Below the pieces are notes generated by a model. That model was given only the letters and a program-made list of their open reading frames with translations, was not told where the DNA came from and did not search any database. From Albifimbria verrucaria (Eukaryota > Ascomycota > Sordariomycetes > Hypocreales > Stachybotryaceae): a stretch of DNA of 64,000 nt. Below are positions 35,078 through 47,549 of the stretch, in pieces (position 1 is the first letter of the stretch; every line of letters begins with the position of its first letter). The DNA lies in NCBI GenBank assembly GCA_020081605.1, contig JAHREC010000016.1, positions 1 to 64,000 on the forward strand, given 5' to 3'. A program made the translations under genes and the position numbers.

Positions 35078-38000
35078 TTATTTATTATATACATTAAATA
35101 AAAACTGGATAAATCTTAAGCGCCCCATTACAGACCTCATTAGAATCATATTATAATGATATGCTACTTCTTCTGGTCGTACCATTGGAGGAAGCCATAG
35201 TAGTCTTTGTTTCCCACGATAAAGCCAGCCAGAAGCTATTGAAAGGTGTTCGGGTTGATTATAACTTTGAAAAGCCTCGGCAGATTCTGAGTTTAGGTCT
35301 ATTAAATCCCCATTTGTCTGTAAATATCGACCATCTGGGGAGAATAATAAGATTTCCGACTTATAATAAGCTAAGAATGTCTGCTTAAGTTCCCTGTTAC
35401 AGCGTCTGATAGGTAGATTCTTTTTATAGAACTGCTCTTGGATGCTGAGGCGACTGTCATTCCATCCGGCGAAAAGATTACTGACGAAACCCAAGCGGAA
35501 TCATGACATGATGATGACCATTGAAGTTGGCCGGATGGTGTATGCCATAGTTCGAAACCGCCAGTGTTCGAGCCTGCTGCTAACATAGAGTTATCAGCGG
35601 AGAAGGCTGATGATCCAGTAAAGAATGTAGGGCCTTCAAACTTGTTTCTCAATTGGCCTGTTGATATATTGTACACCTCTATCGTATGCGCTTCTTCTGC
35701 TGTATGTGCTTCCTCTGTGGTAGATGACTCGCTTGAATAGTCTATTGCCATTAATGCAACTGTAGAGCAGTCCATCGAAAAGGAAATAGTAACGATTAAA
35801 CCTCGATGACTGTCAAGCTTCCACTTGATCTGACCTGCTAATATATCCCATAGCCATACACCTTCACATTTTGAGCCTGATGCCAGGAGCTTGTTATCAG
35901 ATGAGAAAGTAACTTGGATTATCTCATCCTGATGCCCGGGAAGTAAATGCTTCGTCTTTCCCGTCAAAGTATCCCAAAGATGTATTGTTTTATCTGCCAT
36001 GGCAGTTGCCGCTAATGCGGCGTCTGCAGAAAGAGCTATCGCGGTGGCACGACTCTCAAAGCTCTCAAGGCCATCAGATAATTGTCGGATATCAGGGCTA
36101 GTTCTCGTGTCATAGACTCGGATGCAGTCACCATGTATTATAGCGATATTATCGCCAGCTGGTGAGAAGACACCTTTGGATGGTACTTTAACTTCCAGCG
36201 ATAATGATAATACCTCCTTGCCCGTACTTTTGTCTAGAAGCCCGAAGATCCCGGATTGCCAATAAGCAATCAACATGCCATCTGGAGAAAATGACAGATT
36301 TCCGATACTGTCTATTCCGTTGACACGAAGCTGCAAAGTTCTGGCACCCGTGGCAGTGTCCCAGAGACTGATAGATCCATCAGAGGATGCAGATGCTAGA
36401 AGTCTGCTGTCGGGCGAGAACGACAAGGGTTGGTCATCGCGGCTGTCGGCGAGGTGACTTTCAAGTGCTCGCGCCTTCGTGCCCCACTCCACCATGTTCA
36501 GTAGCCATGTGGTATAGGACTTTTCGCCCCATACACAGTCGTCGTATAAAACAAACGCAATTGATTCACCATTGCTTGAGAAGATCGCCTTCACTTGCTC
36601 ATAAGTCTCAGGCTCTTGTTCTACGAGTGATAAAGGGAATTCAAGCCTCTTGAAATCCTCATGCTTTTGGATTTCTGTGCCCTTGACAATATCCCACAGG
36701 CGTACTCTCCGTTTACTTCCAAATGACATGGCTGTCTTTTTGTCTTCATGGAATAAAAAGCTCTCAATTGTATCCCCATGAGAGGTGGGTAACAATCGCT
36801 CTTTCCGTACTGTCCAGTCCAAGAGTCGGATTGATCCATCGTAAAACCCTGCCGCGATAGTCGTGCTGTCTCGGGAAAAAGCAATTGTCGAGACACTGTC
36901 ATGAACAACAAGTGTCCCCGCAACTCGCATGTAGCCGCGTCCCATATACGGATAGTCTTATCGGCTCCTCCAGATGCAATGACACAGCCATCTGGTGAAA
37001 AATCAAGAGCCCAAATAAAATTCATATGTCCTTCAAGCGTTGCGAGGCATGGATCCCAATCGTTATCAGTTTCGGGCAGTTTGGATATCCACTTTGGAAT
37101 GCATGTATGGAATAGCTGTCGAATAGGACTTTTAATTGGGGCGAATATAATTGCTGATGAGTAAAGCTGGAGAGGATGTGTGTCGATTACTGAACGATAA
37201 GTGCGGACTAAACGAACCGCGTTTTGAAGGAAACTAGAAACTTCAGAATCATCACTCTCCTGTTTTCGTCAGAAAAATCATGAGTATTCAGGAATTTCTT
37301 ACCGTAATATGCAATAATTCGCTTAACATGTCTACGATCTTGTATGCTTTTCCTAGAAGACAAAGTGCTTCTAACCAGTGCAAGAAATGCTGTGTGAGGA
37401 ACACATATGCTATATGGTTGTTTCCAATTGATGTATTAGTCTGTACCAAGTGGTTCGTCCAGTATAAGCAAGCATAGCGGACATGTGCCGGCAAACGAGA
37501 TTCAACGTGTGACAAAGGGATATCTTCGCGAGCGGCCCCAGGTTGCTGCAGGCTGCAAATGTTCTCCCGCAAAACTCCATCGGCTGAAAGCAGTTCCAAA
37601 CACCTTGTGGCAAGCATACAATGGGTCTCTTCCTCGTTAATCCAAAAGGATTGCTGTCGCGGCCGCTCTCGTCAAGAAGATAGTCTCGGAAAGATAGGTG
37701 GAATAACCGCACTGGCAAATTAGGGTCTGCAGGAATATCAAGTGCTGAGTGAAGGAGGTCCAATCTGTCGTCGATGATAGTCCTAGGATGTCCAATAAGA
37801 AAAGCGAGTGATGTTGTAGCGAGTGGTTCATTTAATAATATAACCGACCCGACAATAAGACGAAACTTTTCAATTACCTCTAGCTTCTCAGGATTTGATA
37901 TATCAATAATCTGCTGATCCAGAATTGGCTTATATGTGGAATCCAGTTTAGACTGATGTTTTCTCCCTGGTGTTTGAGTAGTCGTTCAAGTTGATAGTCA

Positions 38001-39373
38001 GGTCTTCCTTGTCTCCGATCGTTCACAAAACGACAGACAGTAGCTGCGAAGATGAAAAGCGGTGCTGCTATATTGGTGAGATGACCGATTACATCTTGAC
38101 TTGGCCAGTCTTGCGAGATGCGCCTATCGTCAGTAACAGAACTGTTGTACGTGTTCCTAATATTTGATAGCTCGTCCCGCAGATATATGGCAATATCTGA
38201 GTTTATAGTAGGCTTTGGCATCTCGTGTAGAGCAATGGTCTGGTATTCCCCATCGATGCCGTGAAATCCGAGTCGAATCGGTAGCTCAGGTCTACTCGTC
38301 AGAAATGCCTTTAGCACAACACTCGACGTTGGTTGCGATAACACGTGGAGGATGTTTCTGATGTCATGATCCCCATCACATTCGTCGAGAGCATCCACAA
38401 GTAATACAATCGGTTTTACGTCCGCGCCGCTTAAACTGGCGATGGGGTTTAAAATAAGCTTCTCAAACTGCTCTCCCAACGATTTACTGCCGATACTAGC
38501 ATCAGATTTTATAGCGAATCTGACCTTTGCTGCCAAACTGGGGCGTTTACTGACAACTTGAGCAGCAATGGTTGTGAAAAGTAGTGATGCGTTACCACGA
38601 TCCCGTTCGCCTCGTTTAAAGAAGAAGGTACCACCTAGGCTTCCAATACGGTCGAATGATTCTGCGAGTGTACGAGATATAGTAGATTTTCCAGTGCCTG
38701 CACTCCCATTTAACCAAAAGATTGGAGGCCCTTGTAGATCTTCCGCCCATTTCATAACTTGTTGAAGAAGTTCGGCACGTGTTTGTGGGTGGCATCTCGC
38801 ATCATGTTCATTGGCATGTGAGTCAAACGCAGCATTCTGCGCGACAGGTAGCTTCGATATGTCGAGCGTGTGTCCAATATCAAGGACGTTGGACCTGCAT
38901 CGTCAGTACGCCGTGGAAGAGTGTAATGACAGCATTGGGGTTATCACATACATCTGGTCAATATTAAGAGCAGCAGATAGGTCGTCCCGATATTGTTTCA
39001 AACTTGTCACCATGAGATTAACGTCCGTGCTCTCGAAGGGCCATTTCAAGGCGCGGACTCCAAACTGGCTCATAATCTTGCGCCTCGTGCTAGGCCTGAG
39101 TCGTTCCTCCAGCTGCGTATGCAGCTCTGCCATTTTAGAAGTGCACCCACTTAATCCGCTGCGAAATTGTTGAGTCAGCTGAAGTTGTGAGCCCTGGGGA
39201 CCTTCCAGTAACTCTTGGACCGCCTTTAAGATTGTGGTCAATCTTTCGACTTCATCTCGTAGGCGCTGAATGTCTGATCTAGCATTTTTGACTTCCTGGA
39301 AGAACTGGAAGCAGAGTGATGAAACTTTAGCCGATAAGTCTATAACTGCAATCACACTCGCAGCGGCTTCCAT
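35078..39373 (-). CDS. NLR-like STAND protein: N-terminal fungal domain, NACHT, WD40
   Basis: ATG 39373. Exon 1 (39373-38952) encodes a helical fungal N-terminal domain (VIAVIDLSAKVSSLCFQFFQ). After a 57-bp intron (38895-38951) follows a NACHT NTPase: Walker A GSAGTGKST and Walker B IVLLVDALDECD. A winged-helix-like linker follows, then an intron at 37260-37302, a conserved pre-WD block (YSSAIIFAPIKSPIRQLF) and roughly ten WD40 repeats, closing with LLWLPPMVRPEEVA near 35170. About 1,400 residues. Single missing bases are inferred near 37940, at 37644-37647, 36916-36919 and 35395. Fungal NLRs of this layout act in non-self recognition and regulated cell death; the ligand is unknown. The repeats are divergent from each other. 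Confidence 0.88.
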
Positions 39374-39500
39374 GTCGTCTAGAAGATATTCTATACTAGA
39401 AATTAATTAGAAGGATTGAATTCACGGGGAGAATGAAATTAGCAAGGCTGTAGGTAACTTGGAAATGAGGGGCTCTTAAGTAAACTGTATGATTATTCAT
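39374..39500. promoter_or_regulatory. 5' flank of the NLR gene
   Basis: Short normal-composition flank squeezed between the ATG and a large A/T block. RIP spreading could affect promoter activity. Confidence 0.4.
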
Positions 39501-42010
39501 GTAACGTTACTTTATTATTTTGCCTAAGGTATTAATGTATAATATAAGAGTATATTAATATTAGAACTACTATCCCTATGAGACTACTAAGGCTTAGACT
39601 AGGTAGAAGCTCTATAATATCTTCGTTAAATATTAAATTATTAATTAATTTCTTAATATATATAATATATAAAATTATTTTAAATTTTTATAATATTATA
39701 TTAATTTATAAAATATAATAATAAAATTAAAATTAAAATTATTAAAAGAAATAAAATTAAATTTATAAAAAGAAAATATAAAAAAATTATAAAAATTATA
39801 TTATTAAAATTATAAATAAATTTAAAATATATTATTATAATAAGAATATAATATTATTTAAAATAAAAAAAAAGTTTTTATAAATATATATTTTTATATT
39901 ATATTAAATAATAATAATATAAAAAATTATTTATTAAATTAAATATATATTTTTTTTAATAAATTATAAAAAATTATAATTATTATTAAAAATTAATATA
40001 TATATATATATATATAAATTTATATTTAATTAATTAAAAAAATAATTTAAAAAATTAAATTAAATAATTAAATTAATTTTAAATATTATATTAATATAAA
40101 AAAATTATAGTAATTTTTATTTTTAAATTATATAATAATATTAGTTTTATTATTTATAATATTAAAATTTAATAAAAAATAATATTTATTATATTTATAT
40201 ATAATTAAAAATAAAGTTTTTTAAAAAATATATAATTATTAAATAAAAATATAAAATTATTAAATAAAAATATAAAATTATTAATAATATAATATAAAAT
40301 TATTATAATAATATATTATAATTTATTTATTTAAAAAGAAATTTATATAAATATTAATAATAATAATTAAAGTTTTTAATAAAATATATATTATTAAATA
40401 AATAATAAATTTAATAAATAAAATATTTATAATTAAATTAAAATAAATTTTAATAAAAATTTAATTTTATAAATTTTTATATATTAAAACTTTTATATAT
40501 ATTATAATATTTATATTATAAAAAATTATTAAATTAATTTAAATAATTTTTAAAAAATAAATTAAAAAATTTAAAATTTAAAATTATAATTATATTAAAA
40601 ATATATTAAAATAATTTATATTTTATAAATTAAATATAAAAATTAATTTAAATTATATTATAATTAAATTAAATATTTATATTATAAAATTAATTTTAAT
40701 AAGTTTTTTTAATAAATTTTAAACTTATATATTAATTTTTATAATAAAATTCTATAATTAAAATAATAATATTTTTAATATAAGATTATTTTTATTATAA
40801 TATTATAAATTTAAAATTAATATTAAATTAATAATTTATTTTATTATATTTTATATTATTTTTATTTTAAAAATAAAAATAAATAAATATATAAATTAAA
40901 TTATAAATAAAATTTTAATTATAATTAATATATTAATTTTAAAAAAATATTTTAAAATTTTATTATTTAAAATTATAATAAAAATATAAAATAATAAAAA
41001 TTATAATAATTATAAATTAAATATATTATAAAATATAATATTTTAATAATTTTATAATTTTTATAATTATAAAAATATAATTAATTTAAATTTATAATAT
41101 ATATAATATATTATAATAATTAAAATTATTTTATATTATATAATAAATATAAAATAAATATAATTAAATAAATATTTTTAAATAAATATATAAAATTTAT
41201 TTTATTTAAATTATTATAATATAATTATTAATTATTATAAACTCTTAAATTATTATATAATAATATAATAAATAAAATTACTTTATAATATAAAATAAAT
41301 ATAAAATAAATAAAATTTATTTTAATTTAAAATAATATATATTAAATTATTAATTAAATTAAATTATTTTTAAAGAATTTATAAAAAAATATTTTAATAT
41401 TATATATTATTATTAATTAATAATTTTTAATTAATAATTAAAAAAAACTTTTTTTATATATTTATAATATTTATTTATTTTTTTATAAAATAATTTAAGA
41501 TATTTATTATTATTATATTATAATATTTTATTATATAATAAATTATAATATTTTTTTATTAATTTTGATTATTTTTATTTTATAATATTTTTTTAATTTT
41601 TATTTTATTATATTTTAAATATTATATTAATATAAATTATAATAAATAATTTATATAATTTATTAATTTATTATAAATAATAAAATCCTTTAATATATAT
41701 ATAAAAATCTTTTTATTATTAAAAATTATTATTATTAATTATTAATAATATATAATTATTAAAATATTTTAAATTTAAATTTTTAAAAATAATTTATTTA
41801 ATTAATTATAATAATTTAAATTATTTTATATTTTATAAAAAATATAAATTAAATAAACTCTATTATTTATCTAAATATAATAACCTAATCTTACCTACTC
41901 TATATCTCTTATAAAGTATAGAATAACTCAGATTATTATATAATCAAGCATTAGTTATTAGAGACCTTAAGAATCACTATAATTAAGTCTATAATAATAT
42001 AGTAGCTTAC
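39500..42010. repeat. RIP-like A/T-rich block 3 (largest)
   Basis: About 2.4 kb in which C and G are nearly absent for long stretches (e.g. 39660-41690), with one (AT)n run near 40000. The right edge (41861-41940) is homologous to block 2. It probably represents a fully mutated transposon and may be heterochromatic. Confidence 0.9.
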
Positions 42011-42065
42011 TCTATGCACGTCTTAGGGATTCTGCATTGGCGGGTTAACGGTTCTAGGGTATATA

Positions 42066-44768
42066 TTAAGGAAAAACATATTTGCCGCAATTCTCTCTAC
42101 ATGTCTTACTCCACCTGCTTATTCGCACTAGCTGAAGAACCATCGGCTGTAGAGCCGGTCCCTCGGCTTGTTGACTAAACGTGCTCGTTTTCCTGCTTGT
42201 GAACTCCAGACGCCTTGCGATCTCCTTACCGTTAGGCGCTTGGCAGATGTGCGTTAGTATTCTGGTAATGTGCCGTACGCCGAGCGGAATAGACTTGGCT
42301 TGAGCCACCCTATAAGCAGCTTGGATAAGGTTTTTAATGTCTCGTCCGTTTATTTCTAGATTGCCCAGGAGGTTGTATATCAAGGATCTTTGGTTATCCT
42401 ACGATGCATCCAGATTGACCCGGCCACGCTTCCTGTCGTGGAGAAGGTTCTTCCAGATTTTGACCCGGGAGTCCTTTTCCAGCGCTGGATACTCTATCAT
42501 GGCGTGTATTCTGTTGTAAAGGGCTGGGTTAAACTGCTCTACCTTGTTTGTTGTTAGAAAGAGGAGACCCCGGTAGTATTCCACTATCCAAAGAAATACT
42601 ATAGTGTTTCAGTAAATTGATGCAGGACTGAGAGGAAATTCTACTTACCAGCAATAATAGCACTTCGCCGAAGGTTGGAAATATCTCTCTCGGCCATAAT
42701 AATATCCGCTTCGTTAATGAGCACTATAGCCCCCAACGCCCACCTAGTCTGAATATTTGTCGGAGTTGATTCTCCAATCTTATTACGTCGGTGCTGAGCT
42801 CTCCGGTCGAGACTTGATAAAGGGGCGCTGGGTCTGTTCCGCAATAGCCTCTGGCTTTCTCGTAAATAAAAACTCCGGCGTTGCTGCTGCACGTACTTAC
42901 CTGCAGTAAAGGTCTTTCCGAGGCCAGGCAATCCATGAAGCAAGAATATTAGACCTTTCCCTTCCCTTCCACTATATCGTCCTAACCAGGGAATACACCG
43001 TCAGTCAAGGAGAAACCCTCCACTAGGGTTTTGATGAGAGATTTGGTTTCATTTTCCAGCTGGAGTGTTTCCCATGGGTCAGGATATTAGTCGATATCCA
43101 TGAGATCCTTGACTAGCACCTTAACCCATGCTTTTCGATCTAGCATGAATGCTAAAAGGCTAGACTGGCATATTATATATTCGGTATCTAATAAAACTTC
43201 CTCTTCCTCTGTTTCCTCACCCTCGGCTTCTACTCTGAGTACACCGGGCACTATGGTATGTGGACCGACAGGAGGTGGTATTGGCCGTGAGAGAGGCCTA
43301 TACTGTGGACGGTATATATTCTGTCTCGGGGCTGGCGGTGGTGGCAGGGGCGCGGTGATGTCGTCTCCTAGACCCTTATAAGGATTGAAGCTTCTACTGG
43401 AAGCGGTTTTGGGGTCTGAGGTCTCAGAGCTCGAGTCCTCCGTTCCAGATGAGTCTATTTGTTGGCTCTCACCGCCTTCCTTCGATGTATTAATCTCTTT
43501 GCTTTTATCGTTTCTCTTGCCTCTCTGTGTTTTGTTCTTTGATGAGCTATGTCTGCGGGAACCCACCATTACCTCTTCTATAGAGCTGGCAATAAAATCA
43601 GCTGACTCGTTCGGTAGTATCTCCTGGGCAGCTATTGCGTCGATCACCATGCGTCCGTTTGACTATTGTCATGGGGCGTGACTTAGTTTTATTCGATAGT
43701 AGCAGAGAATGGAGTGTTATAATCTATATCGACCTGCTTTTGTTTGGTTCCAATCTCCATAGCTAGCTTAAGGAATGCCCCGGAGAGAATCCAGAGGGGT
43801 CCTTCGTGCAGCTTTATGGTGAAACGAGCTTTTTGAAGCTGTAAGTATGTTTTCGCCCTGGCAGTAAACTCTATGCGAATTCGCTCCTGCCGGTTTTCCT
43901 CGAGAAAATGCAAGGGAATTAACGATGGTGAATTTGTGTCTATCTGTACGGTGCTGCTGAATTTGGGAATGCTTAAGTTCTCCGTCTTTACACTATATTT
44001 CTTCCTATCATGGCAGGTATAGAGCAGTGAGAATTGCAAATGCTTCCCTAAGTCGAAATTAATGGTGTTGCGGTAATTCTGCACTAGAAAGTATTCGTTA
44101 AAGTCGCTTACTGTTAAATAGACTAGTTCAAACGGTCGAAATAATATCCATAGGACGTCAAACGTGACCTTGTTGTTCGGGACAAGCTCGTTGTACTTCG
44201 AGATAAGAGGACCAAGGCACTCGCTAGATCCCATGAAATCTAGTAGTAGATTTATTTCTTTTTGAAGGCGAGGCTTCATCTTAGGCGAATTCACCTGCTC
44301 CTTCAGTGGAAATTGAAGAAAGAATAGTCCACGGTATGGTCTTGTTATGATGACGGGCTCGGTGGTCAAGTCCTCGTAGTCAAAACCCTTGGCTGCCTTC
44401 TTCATAGCCTTTTGGAGGTCCTTGGATTGGATCTTAATTTGTACAGTAATTGTTTTACCTTTTCGGTTGATTTTCCGGCGGACTAGTATGGTTGAGTCCT
44501 TAAACTCGTTTGGTTCCTCTCTTCTATTGCCTTTATAACGCTCCAGAGTTAATGTTTGCGTTTTTGAGGGGTGCAAAGGATCGGGGAACTCGATAATTTG
44601 TAGAAGCTCTGGAGGTTTCATATCCATGTCTTGCTGTGTACCAGCGGTTATAGACTGAGCCGTTGCACTTAATGGGCGAGATTTTGTTGGCTCAGACGCA
44701 TGCGTCGGCGGCTGAAGCAGCCCGTGTTGAGCATAATTATCCACCAGAGCAACTCCTTGTTCTGTCAT
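42066..44768 (-). pseudogene. AAA-family ATPase, decayed (DUF7025-type N-terminus)
   Basis: From ATG 44768 an intact 359-codon stretch resembles the DUF7025 region of large fungal AAA ATPases (VTFDVLWILFRPFELVYLT). Then come a Lys/Ser-rich linker (43650-43090), Walker A LHGLPGLGKTFTA, STGELSTDVIRLENQLRQIF, Walker B AIVLINEADIIMAERD (Asn where Asp is usual), EYYRGLLFLTTNKVE and the lid (NLEINGRDIKNLIQAAY). An intron with a GTAAGT donor lies at about 42586-42650. Breaks: TAG near 42400, a stop and frame changes around 42960-43090, and a frame change after Walker A. The central part between 43689 and 43650 seems to be missing. Lies against A/T block 3. Confidence 0.78.
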
Positions 44769-45115
44769 GGTGTACGTGATTTAGCTACCAGATTCTAATA
44801 TACCTCAGGAATGATAAGTATAGCGCCGTAACTAACTCGAGTAAAATGGTAAGGCAATTTCACCTAAATATATGCCTCTCGAACTGTTCCCTTACTCCGC
44901 CACTTTCTATCCATAGTGAATAACTTTATGATGCTGACCCCGCATTTCGAAGTAAGCATCGGGCAAATATATGCGTATCCATCTGCCTATTGGTTGAGGT
45001 TTTAATTTGCCCGTGGGTAATCTTCAAGCCAATTCGGCATGGTGAGCTTTAATTCCCGAAACAGGGCTGTCTTGTCTTTCTTATCCTTACCTGGTCACCC
45101 CATAGCCAACCTAGA
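44769..45115. promoter_or_regulatory. Bidirectional promoter region
   Basis: About 350 bp between divergent genes (AAA ATPase on minus, membrane protein on plus). No individual site can be assigned. Confidence 0.4.
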
Positions 45116-47549
45116 ATGTTTAACACTCAAGCTCAAGACTCTCCCAAGATGCAAAAACTTCACACAGATACATCAAAAGATGTAGCTACGGGCATCGCAC
45201 CCGCTCAGGCGATACCAGATAAAATAAAGAAAAGACGGCACCATGGAAACCCGGCTGTTGACAGTCGTACCAAGGGTACCAAATACTCAAGCTCAGCTCA
45301 GATCAGCTCAACTGTTGATGAAGTTATGAGACATGTTCGCGCCCATATAGAGTACACAATGCCTTCATTCCCTCCTGGTATCAAGGATCTTCCTGAGTTC
45401 GAGAATGTCACCCAGTACGGCGTACCGCCTACGAAAGCAGACGCTCTGTGGATTCTTGAGACAAAGAGACTACTGGACGCATCGGCAGGCCTCCAGCCTC
45501 TGATGTTCGAGGATGAGAGCTTAGGTCCCATCTCTTCACAAGGTTATAGCAAGATTCGAGATGCTGCCCACCGGGTCCACGTTGCACTTATGATATCCCT
45601 TTACGATAATCTGCATATTATGTTTGAGCACAATCCCAGAAATGTTGACACGAGTCGTTCCAGAGGAATCGCTCTCTTCCTACAACAAGATGCCAGCAGA
45701 TCCAGAGGTGAAGTTGAAGACAAGGGCAAGATGATAATTTATTGCCACGCGCTAATCAACTACATTACTGCCATATTCGCACGATTAATAACAAGAATCA
45801 TCGATAATGAGCAGTGGAAGCTGTGTTGCGTCGCTACGCTGGTTAAGACGGCTGCCAAAACCAAGATTTTATGTCGCGATCCAAAGGGTCATGCTCTTCG
45901 GTGTATACGGCTTCACCAGAATGCCTGGGACAAGATGCTAGCCCATGCACATTTGAGACTACATTGTGGCATTGCAGAATCCGATGATAGCGACAGTGAC
46001 GATGATGACAGGCCAGTTGCCAAGTCCAAGATTTTCGGCGTTTGGAGCAGAGCTGGACACAGGAGTATCTTAAGTCCTGACGACATGGACTCGGCCAAGT
46101 TCTACACAGATGTGCATGGCTACATGCGCCTCGATATTCATGATCTCATTGATATTACCATAGGACATCTGTCCGGTTCAACCCTCCCTGGCATCCCTAT
46201 CGAAGTCTTCGAACTCTCAACATTTCTTAGCAGAACCTCGTTCGAGAAGTCTGGCTACGTACTTTTCCAAGACTGTAAAGGCCAGGTCTCGTCAACTTCT
46301 ACAGCAGCGTCTCTGGCCATCACGAGCACTGCGTTGAACAACTTGCAGCTGACTCTAGGCTCCATCAAACAGCATCTGTCAAGCACGGAGTCCAAACCCC
46401 GAACGCCATGGAGGACAAAAAGGCGCATGCCTATGTACGTTGGGAGAAAATCCACAGAGGATCAACACCTGTACGCGAGCACCTCGAGCTTTCCAACGCA
46501 CGTGATATCCTGAGTGTCATCGTTGCTGCAAGCTTCACCTCAACATTGTTCAGTGATTTGATGAATCGCAGCAACAGCCTTGGGAATCTGCTCAATTCAG
46601 TGGCTATTCCTGGCATAGTCTCGATGCCTAACTGCAGCATCCTATTTTCAATCGGCACCCGCGCGTATAATGACGACGAGCCACGCACTACTTCCATAGG
46701 CGCCGTTAAGTCCATCTCAAGATCTCTTCTGGTACACCGTCACCTGCATAGCCATAATGAAAGCCCCCAGAGCGGCGGCACCGACGACAAAGGTCAGCAT
46801 AACTGGATCTTAGCATATATTGAAGAAAGCTTTCGACTTGTGGAGCCTAGGCAGAGAGTGCTAAAGGACCTCGACGAAGAGATCACGAATTTGTGGCAGT
46901 TCGATGACGACTCTGTAACTATCGGCTGCTGGAAGTACACGAGCATCGTTGCCTTCGTATGCGGTACGCTAGTCTGCGGAGGCCTTGCCGTGGGTTTCAC
47001 AGTGGGCAACCGTATCCAGGAGTGGACCCATTCAACATCACCATCTTTTGCTGGGCATTTGCAGCGTTTATCTTGGTTGTTGCCAAGAGCGCCAGAGTAG
47101 AAGACTGGCCGTGGAGAGATTTTCTTAGAGGGAGAGTAGTGTGCCGTAGCCTGTCCGAGCTGTGCGTCGTTTCCGGAAAGGATCAACAGGACGTGCTTGC
47201 CTGGCTGCTGCAGAGCGAGACTTCGACGGTTCTTCAAACGAAGGGACCATACAATAAACTCTTTCGCCGGAGAGGAGACTGGGGATTCTCTATTGACTGC
47301 ATGATCGAATTAAGGACGATGATGCGCAGTGGTATTGCGGTTCTTGAGGTACAGACACAATTGGGGCCGGCTTTGGCCTGCTTGGATGTTCGTCCAGGCG
47401 ATGGACTTCGGTACTTTCTTCATTCCCAACAAATAAAGGACGGCGAGCAAATCATGGCTTGTCTTGAGCCCCCAGCGAAGGAGAACTTGAAGGCTATAGC
47501 AACGCTCCTACCGATGAATCTGGGATGGTCCCGTGTTCTTGGGGTGTAA
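45116..47549 (+). CDS. Large fungal membrane protein, unknown function (two frame breaks)
   Basis: ATG 45116, no introns needed. A long soluble part carries an acidic run (SDDSDSDDDD) near residue 295. Two hydrophobic helices near the C-terminus follow (SIVAFVCGTLVCGGLAVGF and FNITIFCWAFAAFILVV), then a conserved tail (PYNKLFRRRGDWGFSIDCM). Three frames carry the message in order. One missing C at 46397-46400 and one missing G at 47019-47020 would make a single protein of about 810 residues. Because both breaks are of the same kind as in neighbouring genes, the gene may be intact in the organism. The tail resembles uncharacterised fungal proteins I cannot name. Confidence 0.65.

Noticed and set aside
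39660..41690. Possible centromere- or mitochondria-like insert, because of near-total lack of G and C
   Set aside because: It lacks mitochondrial genes, and its edge matches another block by transitions, so a RIP-mutated transposon explains it better.
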